Translations under genes and position numbers: made by a program
The notes under the pieces: generated by a model
What the model was told of the DNA's origin: nothing
The model's database searches: none
The model's input: only the letters and a program-made list of their open reading frames with translations
Shown: piece by piece, positions 17,755-25,970 of the stretch
How positions within the stretch are numbered: position 1 is the first letter of the stretch
How the letters are laid out: each line of letters begins with the position of its first letter
Assembly: GCF_000258175.1 (NCBI RefSeq)
Contig: NZ_JH636049.1
Span: 1,202,982-1,266,981 of the forward strand
Length of the DNA: 64,000 nt
Origin: Saccharomonospora xinjiangensis XJ-54
GTDB lineage: Bacteria; Actinomycetota; Actinomycetes; Mycobacteriales; Pseudonocardiaceae
Direction of reading: 5' to 3'

Positions 17755-18237
17755 TCAGCGCTGTTCGGCGAGCTTCGCGACGAGTCGTTCGTGGACAGCG
17801 GGGGGCACCATCTCGCTGACGTCACCGCCGTAGGTCGCGACCTCCTTCACCAGCGAGCTGGACAGGAAGCTGTACGCCGGGTTGTTCGACATCAGCAGCG
17901 TCTCGACACCCGAAAGCTCGCGGTTCATCTGAGCCATCTGCAACTCGTAGTCGAAGTCGCTGACCGACCGCAGCCCCTTGGCGACAGCGGCGATGCCGTG
18001 GTCGCGGCAGTAGTCCACCAGCAGGCCGTGCCAGGAGTCCACGCGCACGTTGGGCAGGTCGGAGGTCACCTCGCGCAGCATGTCGAGCCGCTCGTCGATG
18101 GTGAAAAGCCCCTGCTTCTTCTTGTTGATGAGCACGGCAACGACAACCTCGTCGAACAACGCGGACGCACGTTCGATGATGTCGAGGTGCCCGTTGGTCG
18201 CTGGGTCGTAGGAGCCGGGACAGACCGCTCGCCGCAT
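17755..18237 (-). CDS. coaD: Phosphopantetheine adenylyltransferase
   Basis: A 160-residue enzyme that transfers AMP from ATP to 4'-phosphopantetheine to make dephospho-CoA, the penultimate step of CoA synthesis. The nucleotidyltransferase motif RRAVCPGSYDPATNGHLDII is at the N-terminus (T/HxGH type: TNGH), and the second motif is NPAYSFLSSSLVKEVA. GLRSVSDFDYELQMAQMNR is also typical of PPAT. The ATG at 18237 was chosen since the protein starts MRRAVCPGSYDP in relatives; an ATG seven codons upstream is possible. rsmD lies 60 bp upstream on the same strand, the conserved rsmD-coaD pair. Confidence 0.97.
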   Translation of the reverse strand: MRRAVCPGSYDPATNGHLDIIERASALFDEVVVAVLINKKKQGLFTIDERLDMLREVTSDLPNVRVDSWHGLLVDYCRDHGIAAVAKGLRSVSDFDYELQMAQMNRELSGVETLLMSNNPAYSFLSSSLVKEVATYGGDVSEMVPPAVHERLVAKLAEQR

Positions 18238-18297
18238 GGCGCGGACGCTACCAAGCACGAAAGCACGGTGCGCGAGATGTGACGAACGGCTCCATGA

Positions 18298-18855
18298 TCA
18301 GCTCGGCTCGTACTCGGCTCGGAACAGCGCGTTGTCACCGTAGGTTCGGGTGCGCAGCACGCGCAGTGCGTCAGGCCACACCGGCGGCCCGTCGTGCATC
18401 CGGCGCTCGACGACCACGAGCGCGCCCGGCGCGAGCCAGCCGTTGTCCACGAGACGGCCCAGCACCACCCCGAGTGTGTCAGCGTCCACCGCGTAGGGAG
18501 GGTCGGCGAGGACCAGTTCGAACGGCTCGCCCGCCGGCTCGGCGACAACGGTCTCCGCCCTGCCCTGGCGCACCACACCACCGAGGCCGACGGTCGCGAT
18601 GTTGCGCCGGAGGATCTCGGCCGCGGTGCGGTCGGCCTCGACGAACACGGCCTCGCGCGCGCCACGCGACAGCGCCTCCAGCCCCAGTGCGCCCGACCCC
18701 GAGTACAGGTCGAGCACCCGCACCCCGTCCAGTTCGCCTGCCGCCTCGAGTGCGTTGAACAACGCCTCGCGCACCAGCTCTGTCGTCGGTCTCGTCCCCT
18801 TCGGCGGAACCCGCAGCACGCGCCCGCCCGCTCGCCCCGCCACGATCCTTGTCAC
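18298..18855 (-). CDS. rsmD: 16S rRNA (guanine966-N2)-methyltransferase
   Basis: A 185-residue SAM-dependent methyltransferase. The GTG at 18855 starts the family sequence TRIVAGRAGGRVLRVPPKG, followed by RPTTELVREALFNAL; the SAM site is VLDLYSGSGALGLEALSRGA, and the catalytic motif is LVLADPPYAV (DPPY). It modifies G966 of 16S rRNA during small-subunit assembly. The open frame extends far upstream, but that part is antisense to helD. It is divergent from helD and forms a pair with coaD. Confidence 0.95.
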   Translation of the reverse strand: MTRIVAGRAGGRVLRVPPKGTRPTTELVREALFNALEAAGELDGVRVLDLYSGSGALGLEALSRGAREAVFVEADRTAAEILRRNIATVGLGGVVRQGRAETVVAEPAGEPFELVLADPPYAVDADTLGVVLGRLVDNGWLAPGALVVVERRMHDGPPVWPDALRVLRTRTYGDNALFRAEYEPS

Positions 18856-18963
18856 AGCCCCATGCTCGCACCCCGGTGAGGAGCCGGGACGCGGTCGGGC
18901 CCCCAACTCGATCGCGTAAAGTCGTTCTTCCCCTTTCCGAGGCGACAGCTGCGAGGAGCGCGA

Positions 18964-21078
18964 GTGTCGGAGTCCCGGGTCAGACGGGCCGAGATCGCCA
19001 TCGAACAGACTCACGTGAACCGGGTTTACGTCCGGCTCGCGGAGTTGCGCGCGCAGGCGGAGGACATGCGCGCCCGTGGCTACGAACTCGGCCTCGGCGC
19101 GCAGCGCGAAGCCGTGTTCGAGCAGGCGTCGATGCTGTACGAGCGCGACATGATGGTCTTCCACGCCAACCAGACGCTCCAGACCTTGGACGCGGAGTAC
19201 GAGGGCCTCGTGTTCGGGCGGCTGGACCACGCCGACTCGGAGACCGTGTACGTGGGCAGGCTCGGGGTGCGCGACGCGGAGTTCAACAACCTGGTCACCG
19301 ACTGGCGGGCCCCCGCTGCCGCCGCGTTCTACCAGGCGACGGCCGAGGAACCGATGAACGTGGTGCGGCGCAGGGTGATCCGCTGCTCCGGTCAGTCGGT
19401 GCTCGACATCGACGACGACGTCCTCATGCCGGAGTCGGTGCCGGACAGCATGAACGTGGTCGGCGAGGGCGCGCTGATGGCGGCGCTCGGCCGTTCCCGT
19501 GGCGACACGATGCGCGACATCGTGGCCACCATTCAGAAGGAGCAGGACGAGGTCATCCGCGCCCCGTGGCGGGGAGTGACCGAGATCACCGGCGGTCCCG
19601 GCACCGGCAAGACGGCTGTGGCTCTGCACCGCGCGGCGTACCTGCTGTACCGCTACCGGCGTCAGCTCGGCGGCGCTGGCGTGCTCGTGGTGGGGCCGTC
19701 AGGGGTCTTCACCAACTACATCTCCCGCGTGCTGCCGTCGATGGGTGAGACGAACGTCGAACTGCGGTCGCTCGGCCAGGTGCTCGACGGCATCGACGCG
19801 ACGCGGCACGACCCCGCACCGCTGGCCGCGATCAAGGGATCGCTCCGCATGCGGAAGGTGCTCGGCAAGGCGATGCGCGACACGCCCCCTGACGCGCCGG
19901 CCGACATGAAGATCGTCTACCGGGGCGAGGTCCTGAGGCTCGACGCGAAGGAACTCGACAAGGTCAGGCGGAAGGTGCACGGCAACGGCGCACCGCCGAA
20001 CCGGTCGCGGGTCAGGGCCGCGGAGACGCTGCTGGAAGCATTGGCGGACAAGGCGGAGTCGTACGCCAAGGCCGACGGCAGGGAGATCGACCGCGCCCAG
20101 CTGATCACCGATCTCGGCGAGCGGATCGACTTCCACCGGTTCCTCGTCGTGTGGTGGCCGGTGCTGTACCCCGCGCAGGTGCTGCGCTGGCTCGGCGACG
20201 AACGCCGTCTCGCGCGTGCGGGGCGGGGCGTGCTCACCGCCGAGGAGGTCTCGCTGCTGGCCGCATCGCTCCGAGACCGCGGCCGCGATCGCAAGTGGAC
20301 GGTGGCCGATGTCGCGCTGCTCGACGAGCTGCGCGTGTTGCTCGGCCCGCCTCCGAAGCGAAGGAGGGGACGCCGGAGTGCCGCCGAGCAGCCGCGTGAC
20401 GGCAACCGCAGGCCCGACCACTACGACGAGTACTCCCACGTCGTCGTGGACGAGTCGCAGGACCTCTCCCCCATGCAGTGGCGCATGGTGGGACGCAGGG
20501 GCAAGTACGCCAGCTGGACCGTCGTGGGCGATCCCGTGCAGAGTTCCTGGCCCGACCCCGCCGAAGCGGCGTCCGCGCGCGACCAGGCGTTCGGAGTAAG
20601 CACGGCCCGCAGGCGCTACACGCTGCGCACCAACTACCGGAATTCCGCCGAGATCTTCGACCTCGCCGCCCGTGTCGTAGCGGGTCACGCGAAGTCGGAC
20701 GAGCTGCCCCGAGCCGTGCGCACCACCGGCGTCGTCCCGCAGGTCCGCCACGTCGAGGCGGGGGCTTTCGAGACGGCAACGCAGGTGGCCGCCAAGGAAC
20801 TGCTCGACGCTGTGGAGGGCACGGTCGGGGTGATCTGCGCCATGGACAGGGTGGACGAGGTCCGCCGCTGGGTGGCGGGGCAGGGCGACGAGCGGCTCAA
20901 GGTCGTCGGCAGCCTCGACTCGAAGGGGCTCGAGTACGACGCCGTCGTGCTGGTGGAACCCACCGAGCTGATCGAGGAGTCGCTCACGGGCAGGCGGGTG
21001 CTGTACGTGGCGCTGACGCGAGCGACCCAGCAGCTCACGGTGCTCGCCTCCGACGAAGCCTGGCTGGCCCCCGCCTGA
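18964..21078 (+). CDS. helD: HelD-like UvrD-family ATPase (RNA polymerase recycling type)
   Basis: A 704-residue protein of the HelD branch of superfamily 1. The N-terminal coiled coil (about residues 5-75) is followed by the HelD marker VTDWRAPAAAAFYQA, Walker A GGPGTGKT at residues 210-217, the helicase motif SHVVVDESQDLSPMQWRMV, LRTNYRNSAEIF, and the C-terminal VGSLDSKGLEYDAVVLVEP and YVALTRATQQL. HelD proteins pry open and release stalled RNA polymerase; actinobacterial members include mycobacterial HelD and the rifampicin-tolerance protein HelR of Streptomyces. Size fits the actinobacterial class. Start codon GTG. A repeat array begins 1-2 bp after the stop codon. Confidence 0.88.
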   Translation: MSESRVRRAEIAIEQTHVNRVYVRLAELRAQAEDMRARGYELGLGAQREAVFEQASMLYERDMMVFHANQTLQTLDAEYEGLVFGRLDHADSETVYVGRLGVRDAEFNNLVTDWRAPAAAAFYQATAEEPMNVVRRRVIRCSGQSVLDIDDDVLMPESVPDSMNVVGEGALMAALGRSRGDTMRDIVATIQKEQDEVIRAPWRGVTEITGGPGTGKTAVALHRAAYLLYRYRRQLGGAGVLVVGPSGVFTNYISRVLPSMGETNVELRSLGQVLDGIDATRHDPAPLAAIKGSLRMRKVLGKAMRDTPPDAPADMKIVYRGEVLRLDAKELDKVRRKVHGNGAPPNRSRVRAAETLLEALADKAESYAKADGREIDRAQLITDLGERIDFHRFLVVWWPVLYPAQVLRWLGDERRLARAGRGVLTAEEVSLLAASLRDRGRDRKWTVADVALLDELRVLLGPPPKRRRGRRSAAEQPRDGNRRPDHYDEYSHVVVDESQDLSPMQWRMVGRRGKYASWTVVGDPVQSSWPDPAEAASARDQAFGVSTARRRYTLRTNYRNSAEIFDLAARVVAGHAKSDELPRAVRTTGVVPQVRHVEAGAFETATQVAAKELLDAVEGTVGVICAMDRVDEVRRWVAGQGDERLKVVGSLDSKGLEYDAVVLVEPTELIEESLTGRRVLYVALTRATQQLTVLASDEAWLAPA

Positions 21079-21079
21079 G

Positions 21080-21300
21080 CCGTGTCCGCACCCTGCGCAC
21101 GGGTGTCCGCATTTCGCGCACGTGCCTTCGCGCCGGGCGACCGGGACACGCGTGCAGGAAGTGCCAACACCCGTGCAGGAAGTGCGGACACGAGCACGAA
21201 GTGCCAACACCTGTGCGGGAAGTGCGGACACGCGCGCGGGAAGTGCCGACACCTGCGCATGAAGTGCCAACACCCGTACAGGAAGTGCGGACACGGTGGT
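21080..21300. repeat. Array of 21-bp repeats directly after helD
   Basis: Two units in GTGTCCGCA orientation start immediately after the helD stop. After a spacer, seven units follow in the reverse orientation, with GTGC cores at 21161, 21182, 21201, 21222, 21243, 21264 and 21285, that is 21-bp spacing with a single 19-bp step. The cores mostly alternate between GTGCCAACACC and GTGCGGACACG. The array occupies most of the 329-bp gap before the SagB-like gene; no gene is seen in it. Confidence 0.9.
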
Positions 21301-21407
21301 GGTTCGACACAGATCATGTGTTCGCTGCCCGAATAGGAGGACTGAGCCACTCGAACGGGTTACGATGCCGCCGTGGCCGGTGACGAGGGGAAGCGACGGG
21401 AGCCGTC

Positions 21408-22118
21408 GTGAGTGGTCAGGAAACCACCGAACGCGCGCTGGCGGTTCACCGCCTGCTGAACGCGCAACTGCCTGTGCCGGCCGAGCCGTTGCCGCTGGCC
21501 AGGCCCATCCCGTTGCCTGACGTGCACCCGCCGAAGGCGGGGCTCGTGGCGACGCTGGCGAGACGCCACTCGTCGTACGACTTTTCCGACGGCCACCTCG
21601 AACTCCCCTCGCTGAGCGCGCTGCTGCGGTTCTCGATGGGCGTGCAACGGTTCGTCGCGGCCTACGGAGTGGATCAGTACCCGCTGAGCATGGCGCCGAG
21701 CGCGGGCGGGCTCGACATCCTCCGTGCCTACGCGGTAGTGCGCAGGGTCGAAGGTCTCGACCACGGCGTGTACCGCTACGAACCGGTGTCGCACGAGCTG
21801 GTGCAGCTCACCGACACCGACCCCGGCCCGGGGCTCCAACTGGCCTATCTCCAGGAGGAGTTCGCGTGGCAGCCCGCCGCCACCGTGGCCATCACGGCGC
21901 GGCTGGACGTCGCGTTCGACAAGTACCCGCTGCGCCACTACCGGACGCTGCACGTGGACTCCGGCGTCGCCGTGCAGAACCTGTACCTGGTCGGCACGGC
22001 TCTGGGACTCGCGGGGTGTGCGGTGGCCGGGTTCGACGACGCCGCGGTGGGGACGCTGCTGGGGCTTCCGGAGAACGAGATACCGACGATGCTGTTCGCC
22101 ACGGGCCGCCCCGCCTGA
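21408..22118 (+). CDS. SagB/ThcOx-type nitroreductase-fold oxidoreductase
   Basis: A 236-residue FMN-dependent nitroreductase-fold protein that looks like the SagB/ThcOx branch, which in other systems oxidises azolines to azoles in modified peptides. Seen: LARRHSSYDFSDGHLELPSL (Arg-rich flavin contact), SMAPSAGGLDILRAYAVVRR, GVYRYEPVSHELVQL, and the C-terminal HVDSGVAVQNLYLVGTALGL and GLPENEIPTMLFATGRP. No precursor peptide, cyclodehydratase or YcaO gene is in the window, so a role in peptide modification is not supported; many such orphan proteins have no known substrate. GTG start. It is preceded by a repeat array and convergent with the secreted-protein genes. Confidence 0.8.
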   Translation: MSGQETTERALAVHRLLNAQLPVPAEPLPLARPIPLPDVHPPKAGLVATLARRHSSYDFSDGHLELPSLSALLRFSMGVQRFVAAYGVDQYPLSMAPSAGGLDILRAYAVVRRVEGLDHGVYRYEPVSHELVQLTDTDPGPGLQLAYLQEEFAWQPAATVAITARLDVAFDKYPLRHYRTLHVDSGVAVQNLYLVGTALGLAGCAVAGFDDAAVGTLLGLPENEIPTMLFATGRPA

Positions 22119-22154
22119 ACGTCCTCGGCCAGGCGGGGCGAGCGGCCGGTGTGC

Positions 22155-23156
22155 TCACCGGGTCGCGGCGTGCCAGTACTCGGAGAGCAGGCGGCCCTGG
22201 TCGGGAGCGAACGCCGACGGCGTGTAGAAGCCGCCCGTCGTGGTGACGGCGGCAGTGCGCACCAGGCTGTTGGCGCCTGCGGGAGAGGGAAGGCCGAGCT
22301 GCGCGTTGACCGCCCAGTCGAGCGCGCCGAGGAAGCCGCACCCGTTGGCCTTCGGCACCGTGAAGGAGTCGTCGAGCTGGTCGGCGCCGGAGAGTTCGAT
22401 ATTGCTCATCGGCCCACCGGCCTGGGTGGTTCCGTCTGGCGCGTACCGGGTGAGGGTCAGCGTGGGCTGGGAGACGTTGCGGGGGCGCAACAGGATCGGA
22501 TCGTTCTCCGAGCCGAGGTGGCACGAGGAGCCGAGCAGGGGGTTGTCGAGGCGGATCTTCACCGGCAGGGTCACGATCGGCTGCCCGGCGCTGAGTCCCG
22601 CGACGAGGCTGAAATCCCTCGGTGTCCCCGCGGGCTCCACCGTCGCGACGACCCGGTTGAGCCTGCTGTCGGCGGCCTTCTCGCAGAGAGCGGTGAGCAC
22701 GGGGATATCGCTGGGGCACATGAGGTTCAGCAGCCCGCCCGGCACGGTCACGGGATCAGCCTCGATGCCGGCCCCCTCCGGTGACACCGAGGTGTAGTTG
22801 ACGCCGTCGCCGAGGAGTCCCATCTGGAGGTTCGTACCCGCGACGGGCACGGTCTTGTCCCCGATGACCATCGTCCCCGAGTCGGCGGAGGAAGCGAGGC
22901 AGAGCGCGGCCTTTTCGACGCCGTCGGCCGCGAGCATCGCGGGATCGTCAACGGGGCACCGGTCGAACGGCGCCCAGTGTCCGGCCGGTGTGGACAGCGC
23001 TCCCGCGTCGTCGGCGACAGCGGGTGCCGCCGTGGCGGCCAGACCCGCCGCCACGAGCGCGGCCGCCGCGGCGAGCCGCCCGCCCTTTCCGCCACGGCCG
23101 CTCCGGCTGGCTCTGCTTCCTCGGCGCTGCTCGCCGAGCGTACTCGCACGTCTCAT
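22155..23156 (-). CDS. Secreted protein of unknown function (third of trio)
   Basis: A 333-residue exported protein. The N-terminus is Arg-rich (RRASTLGEQRRGSRASRSGR) followed by a hydrophobic stretch and an Ala-rich cleavage site (APAVADDAG), so a Sec or Tat signal peptide is likely. The mature part has about seven Cys residues (for example DRCPVDDP, ALCLASS, LMCPSDIP, SSCHLGS and NGCGFLG) that probably form disulfides, and no recognised domain. It is the last of three genes for exported proteins transcribed together away from the Mce operon; the gap to the second gene is 42 bp with a ribosome site. Related function with its partners is inferred. Confidence 0.75.
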   Translation of the reverse strand: MRRASTLGEQRRGSRASRSGRGGKGGRLAAAAALVAAGLAATAAPAVADDAGALSTPAGHWAPFDRCPVDDPAMLAADGVEKAALCLASSADSGTMVIGDKTVPVAGTNLQMGLLGDGVNYTSVSPEGAGIEADPVTVPGGLLNLMCPSDIPVLTALCEKAADSRLNRVVATVEPAGTPRDFSLVAGLSAGQPIVTLPVKIRLDNPLLGSSCHLGSENDPILLRPRNVSQPTLTLTRYAPDGTTQAGGPMSNIELSGADQLDDSFTVPKANGCGFLGALDWAVNAQLGLPSPAGANSLVRTAAVTTTGGFYTPSAFAPDQGRLLSEYWHAATR

Positions 23157-23198
23157 CTCACGTTCCTCCTTCGGGGTCGGTTCTCGGTACGAGAAAGA

Positions 23199-24755
23199 TC
23201 AGCGCTGGAGTTCGGGAGGAACCGGCGGGCAGTACTGCCCCGTCCTGATGTCACAGATCCGCCCCTGCGTCATCTTCACGTAGTTGTCCTTGCCTGAGAT
23301 CAGTCCGGTCAGCAGTGGGTCGAGGTCCTCGCCGACACCGCAGCCGGAGAACGGCGGGATGTCGGTGTAGCCGTCGAGGAAGCCGCCCATGGCAGGTGTG
23401 TAGTCGCCCGGGTAGTCGGCGGTCAGAGCGACCGTGATCGGCTCCTGTGTCCGGCAGTCCGGGCCGACGTCCAATTCGACGCCGTTGACGGTGACGTCGT
23501 CGAGCCGCACGGACAGCGTGGCGTGAGCGACGACCGAGCCGTCGTAGGGCGCCACGACCTGCGTTCGCACGTCGATCCTCATGTCACCGACCTGGGTCAG
23601 CTCGATCGTGGCCGCGTTGGGCATGAAACCGAAGGCGTGGAACGAGTTCTTCGTCGGTGGGAGCTGCTTCTTCCCGTCGTGGCGCAGCTCGGCCACAGCC
23701 GTCTGGCAGAACCAGTACCACTCCGAACCGTCGTTGCAGGGACCGATGAACGGAAGGCCCAGGTTGACGATTCCGGGCTCGATGCGCGCGGCGGCGCCCA
23801 TGCGGTCGATGTTCGTGTACCCGCCGAGGTAGGCACACCAGGCGTTGTTCAGTCCCGCGAAGTCGATGCAGTCCTGCGGAACGTCCTTCGGTTGCGCGCT
23901 CGCGCCGATGCGCTCGCCGTCCCCGCTGCTCTCGCCGGACCGTTCGCCGGAACTCCCTCCGGGGCCGGGTCCTCCCGGTTCTCCTCCTGGTTCGGTACTG
24001 CCGTCGCCTGCCACGGACAGGACGGTGATCAGCGTGTTCTGACCGGAGGCGGGCTCGCAGTCGAACGCGCGGACAGGCGGCGACTGCCTCGCGGCGGCGG
24101 CTGCCCCGCCTCCGCCGTTCTCCGTACTCGCGGGCGGCGTCTCGGAGTTCGGTTCGCCGCCGGCTCCCGGCTCGCCAGGGTCGGGGGTGTCGCCTCCACC
24201 CGCACCGTCGCCGGGATCGGAGGGCGGCGGTTGCCACCCGAGCAGGAGGCGGAACCGGCCTGCCGACACGCCGTACTCGCCGGGGCCGCCGGTGAGCTCC
24301 TCTGCCTCTCCGGTTGCGGTGAGCGTCAGCGCGCCCTCGGAGGGCAGCGGGGTCGAGGGGACGGACAGGTCGGGCAGCAGAACGGGAGTGCCCTGTTCGT
24401 CGCCGTCGGCGGCGGCGGTGTCCTTCACCAGCGTGGTCGCCGAGAGCACACCAGTTACCTCGGGCGCGCCTTCGGCGGCGAGGTCGGCCACCACCTGCTC
24501 GTCCAGCGTCGCGTTGACCGTCACACCGATCACCCCACCCATGGCCGCCTCCGGCAGGGACAGGCCAAACCGGACACGCAACTCGCTGCTGCCGTCGCCG
24601 GTGTCGCAGTGGTACAGCAGCTCGCCGGAGGAGAACTCCTGCTGTGTGCCACCGGACGGCTGGCCGCCCGAGGCCGCCTGCGCGCCGACCGCACAGGCCA
24701 GCATCACCACACCGGCGCCGACGACGTAGGCGCTTCTACTCCCTCTCCGTCCCAT
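23199..24755 (-). CDS. Secreted protein with possible DUF6801-type domain (second of trio)
   Basis: About 518 residues from the ATG at 24755 (the frame is open to 24782). A signal peptide (GRRGSRSAYVVGAGVVMLAC to AQAASG) is followed at about residues 40-165 by a beta-rich domain (ELLYHCDTGDGSSELRVRFG, NATLDEQVVADLA) that resembles DUF6801-type domains of actinobacterial exported proteins; this match is from memory and tentative. A Gly/Pro/Ser/Glu-rich linker (about 180-280) leads to a C-terminal domain with many Cys and aromatic residues (CIDFAGLNNAWCAYLGGY, NDGSEWYWFC). Gene order and spacing suggest an operon with its neighbours and a surface role. Confidence 0.75.
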   Translation of the reverse strand: MGRRGSRSAYVVGAGVVMLACAVGAQAASGGQPSGGTQQEFSSGELLYHCDTGDGSSELRVRFGLSLPEAAMGGVIGVTVNATLDEQVVADLAAEGAPEVTGVLSATTLVKDTAAADGDEQGTPVLLPDLSVPSTPLPSEGALTLTATGEAEELTGGPGEYGVSAGRFRLLLGWQPPPSDPGDGAGGGDTPDPGEPGAGGEPNSETPPASTENGGGGAAAAARQSPPVRAFDCEPASGQNTLITVLSVAGDGSTEPGGEPGGPGPGGSSGERSGESSGDGERIGASAQPKDVPQDCIDFAGLNNAWCAYLGGYTNIDRMGAAARIEPGIVNLGLPFIGPCNDGSEWYWFCQTAVAELRHDGKKQLPPTKNSFHAFGFMPNAATIELTQVGDMRIDVRTQVVAPYDGSVVAHATLSVRLDDVTVNGVELDVGPDCRTQEPITVALTADYPGDYTPAMGGFLDGYTDIPPFSGCGVGEDLDPLLTGLISGKDNYVKMTQGRICDIRTGQYCPPVPPELQR

Positions 24756-24881
24756 GGCCTCTCTTCTCGTTTCCGATACCACCGCGCCGCCGTAGCGGCG
24801 GAGTGCGGCGTGGGAGGACCGGTCCGCCAGGGACGCGCCCTGCCGGACCGGCCGCTCGTCAGCGGGTGCGGGGGACGGTCG

Positions 24882-25502
24882 TCACTGGAGCGTGACGTCC
24901 TGTCCCGGAGTTACCACGTACGCGCCCTCGAACGTGACCTTGTTGCCCTGGTTGATCAGTCCGAAGCAGTTCGCGAGTGGATCGACCGACGTCACCGTCA
25001 AGGTGTGCGCCGAACCGGCGATCGGGTGCGGCGCCAGCGTGTCGGTGGCGTTGTCGTAGGTTCCCGGCGCTGCCCCCTGGACCGTCGCATTGCAGCCGGG
25101 CCCGGTGAGGTTGGCCACGATCCCACCGATGTAGCCGGTCGTGACACCGTCCGCATAGGACTCACCGTTGATGGACCACGGCAGGTTCTGCGGAACGACG
25201 TCGAACGTCAGTCCGAGCGGTCCCGAACACCGCTCCCACGAGATCGCGGCGATGGTGCCGATCTGAGCAGGCGAGCCGCTGGCGTTGGTGGCGAGGCTTC
25301 CCGAGGCGTCGGAGCCCGCGCAGTTGAGGGTGACACCGTTGGCGGTGTTGGTCAGCACGGTCGTTCCCGACGAGGCGGTGTAGTCGCCGCCGGGGTTCAC
25401 GACCCACTCCTGCGGCTGGGCCGAGGCGGACAGGGCGGTGAGACCGAGTGCGAGCGTCGCCGCGGCGCTGGTGGCGACGATGCTCATAGCGCGTCTACGC
25501 AT
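24882..25502 (-). CDS. Secreted protein of unknown function (first of trio)
   Basis: A 206-residue protein with a clear signal peptide (RRRAMSIVATSAAATLALGL, cleavage near SASAQP). The mature part is small, beta-rich, Gly/Thr/Asn-rich, with four Cys residues (LNCAGS, ERCSGP, GPGCNA, NCFGL) compatible with two disulfides. The same kind of protein is common beside DUF6801-like proteins in actinobacteria, but I do not recognise a named family. It is the promoter-proximal gene of the exported trio and is divergent from the Mce operon across a 468-bp AT-richer gap. Confidence 0.75.
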   Translation of the reverse strand: MRRRAMSIVATSAAATLALGLTALSASAQPQEWVVNPGGDYTASSGTTVLTNTANGVTLNCAGSDASGSLATNASGSPAQIGTIAAISWERCSGPLGLTFDVVPQNLPWSINGESYADGVTTGYIGGIVANLTGPGCNATVQGAAPGTYDNATDTLAPHPIAGSAHTLTVTSVDPLANCFGLINQGNKVTFEGAYVVTPGQDVTLQ

Positions 25503-25970
25503 AGCGATTCCTTTCCGAAAACCGATGGACGGGCGAAAGCAAGCGACGCGGAGACGATCGATCAGACCCGCGAGAAAACATCGGCCGACGATGCTTGCCG
25601 GTGGGGGCCGAAGCCAACCTACCAGCGAGTACGTTAGCCGTTGGATGTGACGTGAACAAGAAATCTCGACGGTTCTCCTTCCGCTACTCGCTCATTCGGC
25701 GCAACGGTTGTCATGACCGGAAGAAAACCCGCCGACTCGTTTGTCCGGCCAAGCCAACCAACTTCCGCTCCCCACCAGCGGGTACGGGACCACTCAGCAA
25801 TCGACGAACCGCGATGACTTATTTATGGGAAACACTCCAAAAATTGGGCGTAACCAGCCGTACCGACCGGCGTTAGTGTCAGCACACGAACAAAGAAGCG
25901 TCGTACCAACACATGAAACCGACGTTTCCCAAGAAGTGTGAAACACGGTTTTCGGATCGAAGGAGTCGGG
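25503..25970. other. Divergent intergenic region between the secreted trio and the Mce operon
   Basis: No credible gene is seen in these 468 bp. Base composition is clearly richer in A and T than around it (for example near 25811-25850, with TTATTTATGGG and CCAAAAATTGGG; CCAAAAATTGG is itself a near-palindrome). It must hold promoters for both directions. GAAGGAG at 25959-25965 is the ribosome site of yrbEA. Confidence 0.6.

Noticed and set aside
17485..17833. Short frames through the 21-bp arrays encoding 7-residue repeats such as PAPVSAL
   Set aside because: A 21-bp period keeps every frame open, so periodic peptides appear on both strands; there are no ribosome sites, and the units are too diverged at codon level to suggest selection on protein.
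21080..21300. The arrays as CRISPR
   Set aside because: Units are contiguous and degenerate, with no unique spacers of constant length and no cas genes in the window.
23523..25637. A 704-codon open frame on the plus strand opposite the secreted-protein genes
   Set aside because: The opposite strand encodes proteins with signal peptides and regular Cys patterns; the plus-strand translation is low-complexity and has no ribosome site.
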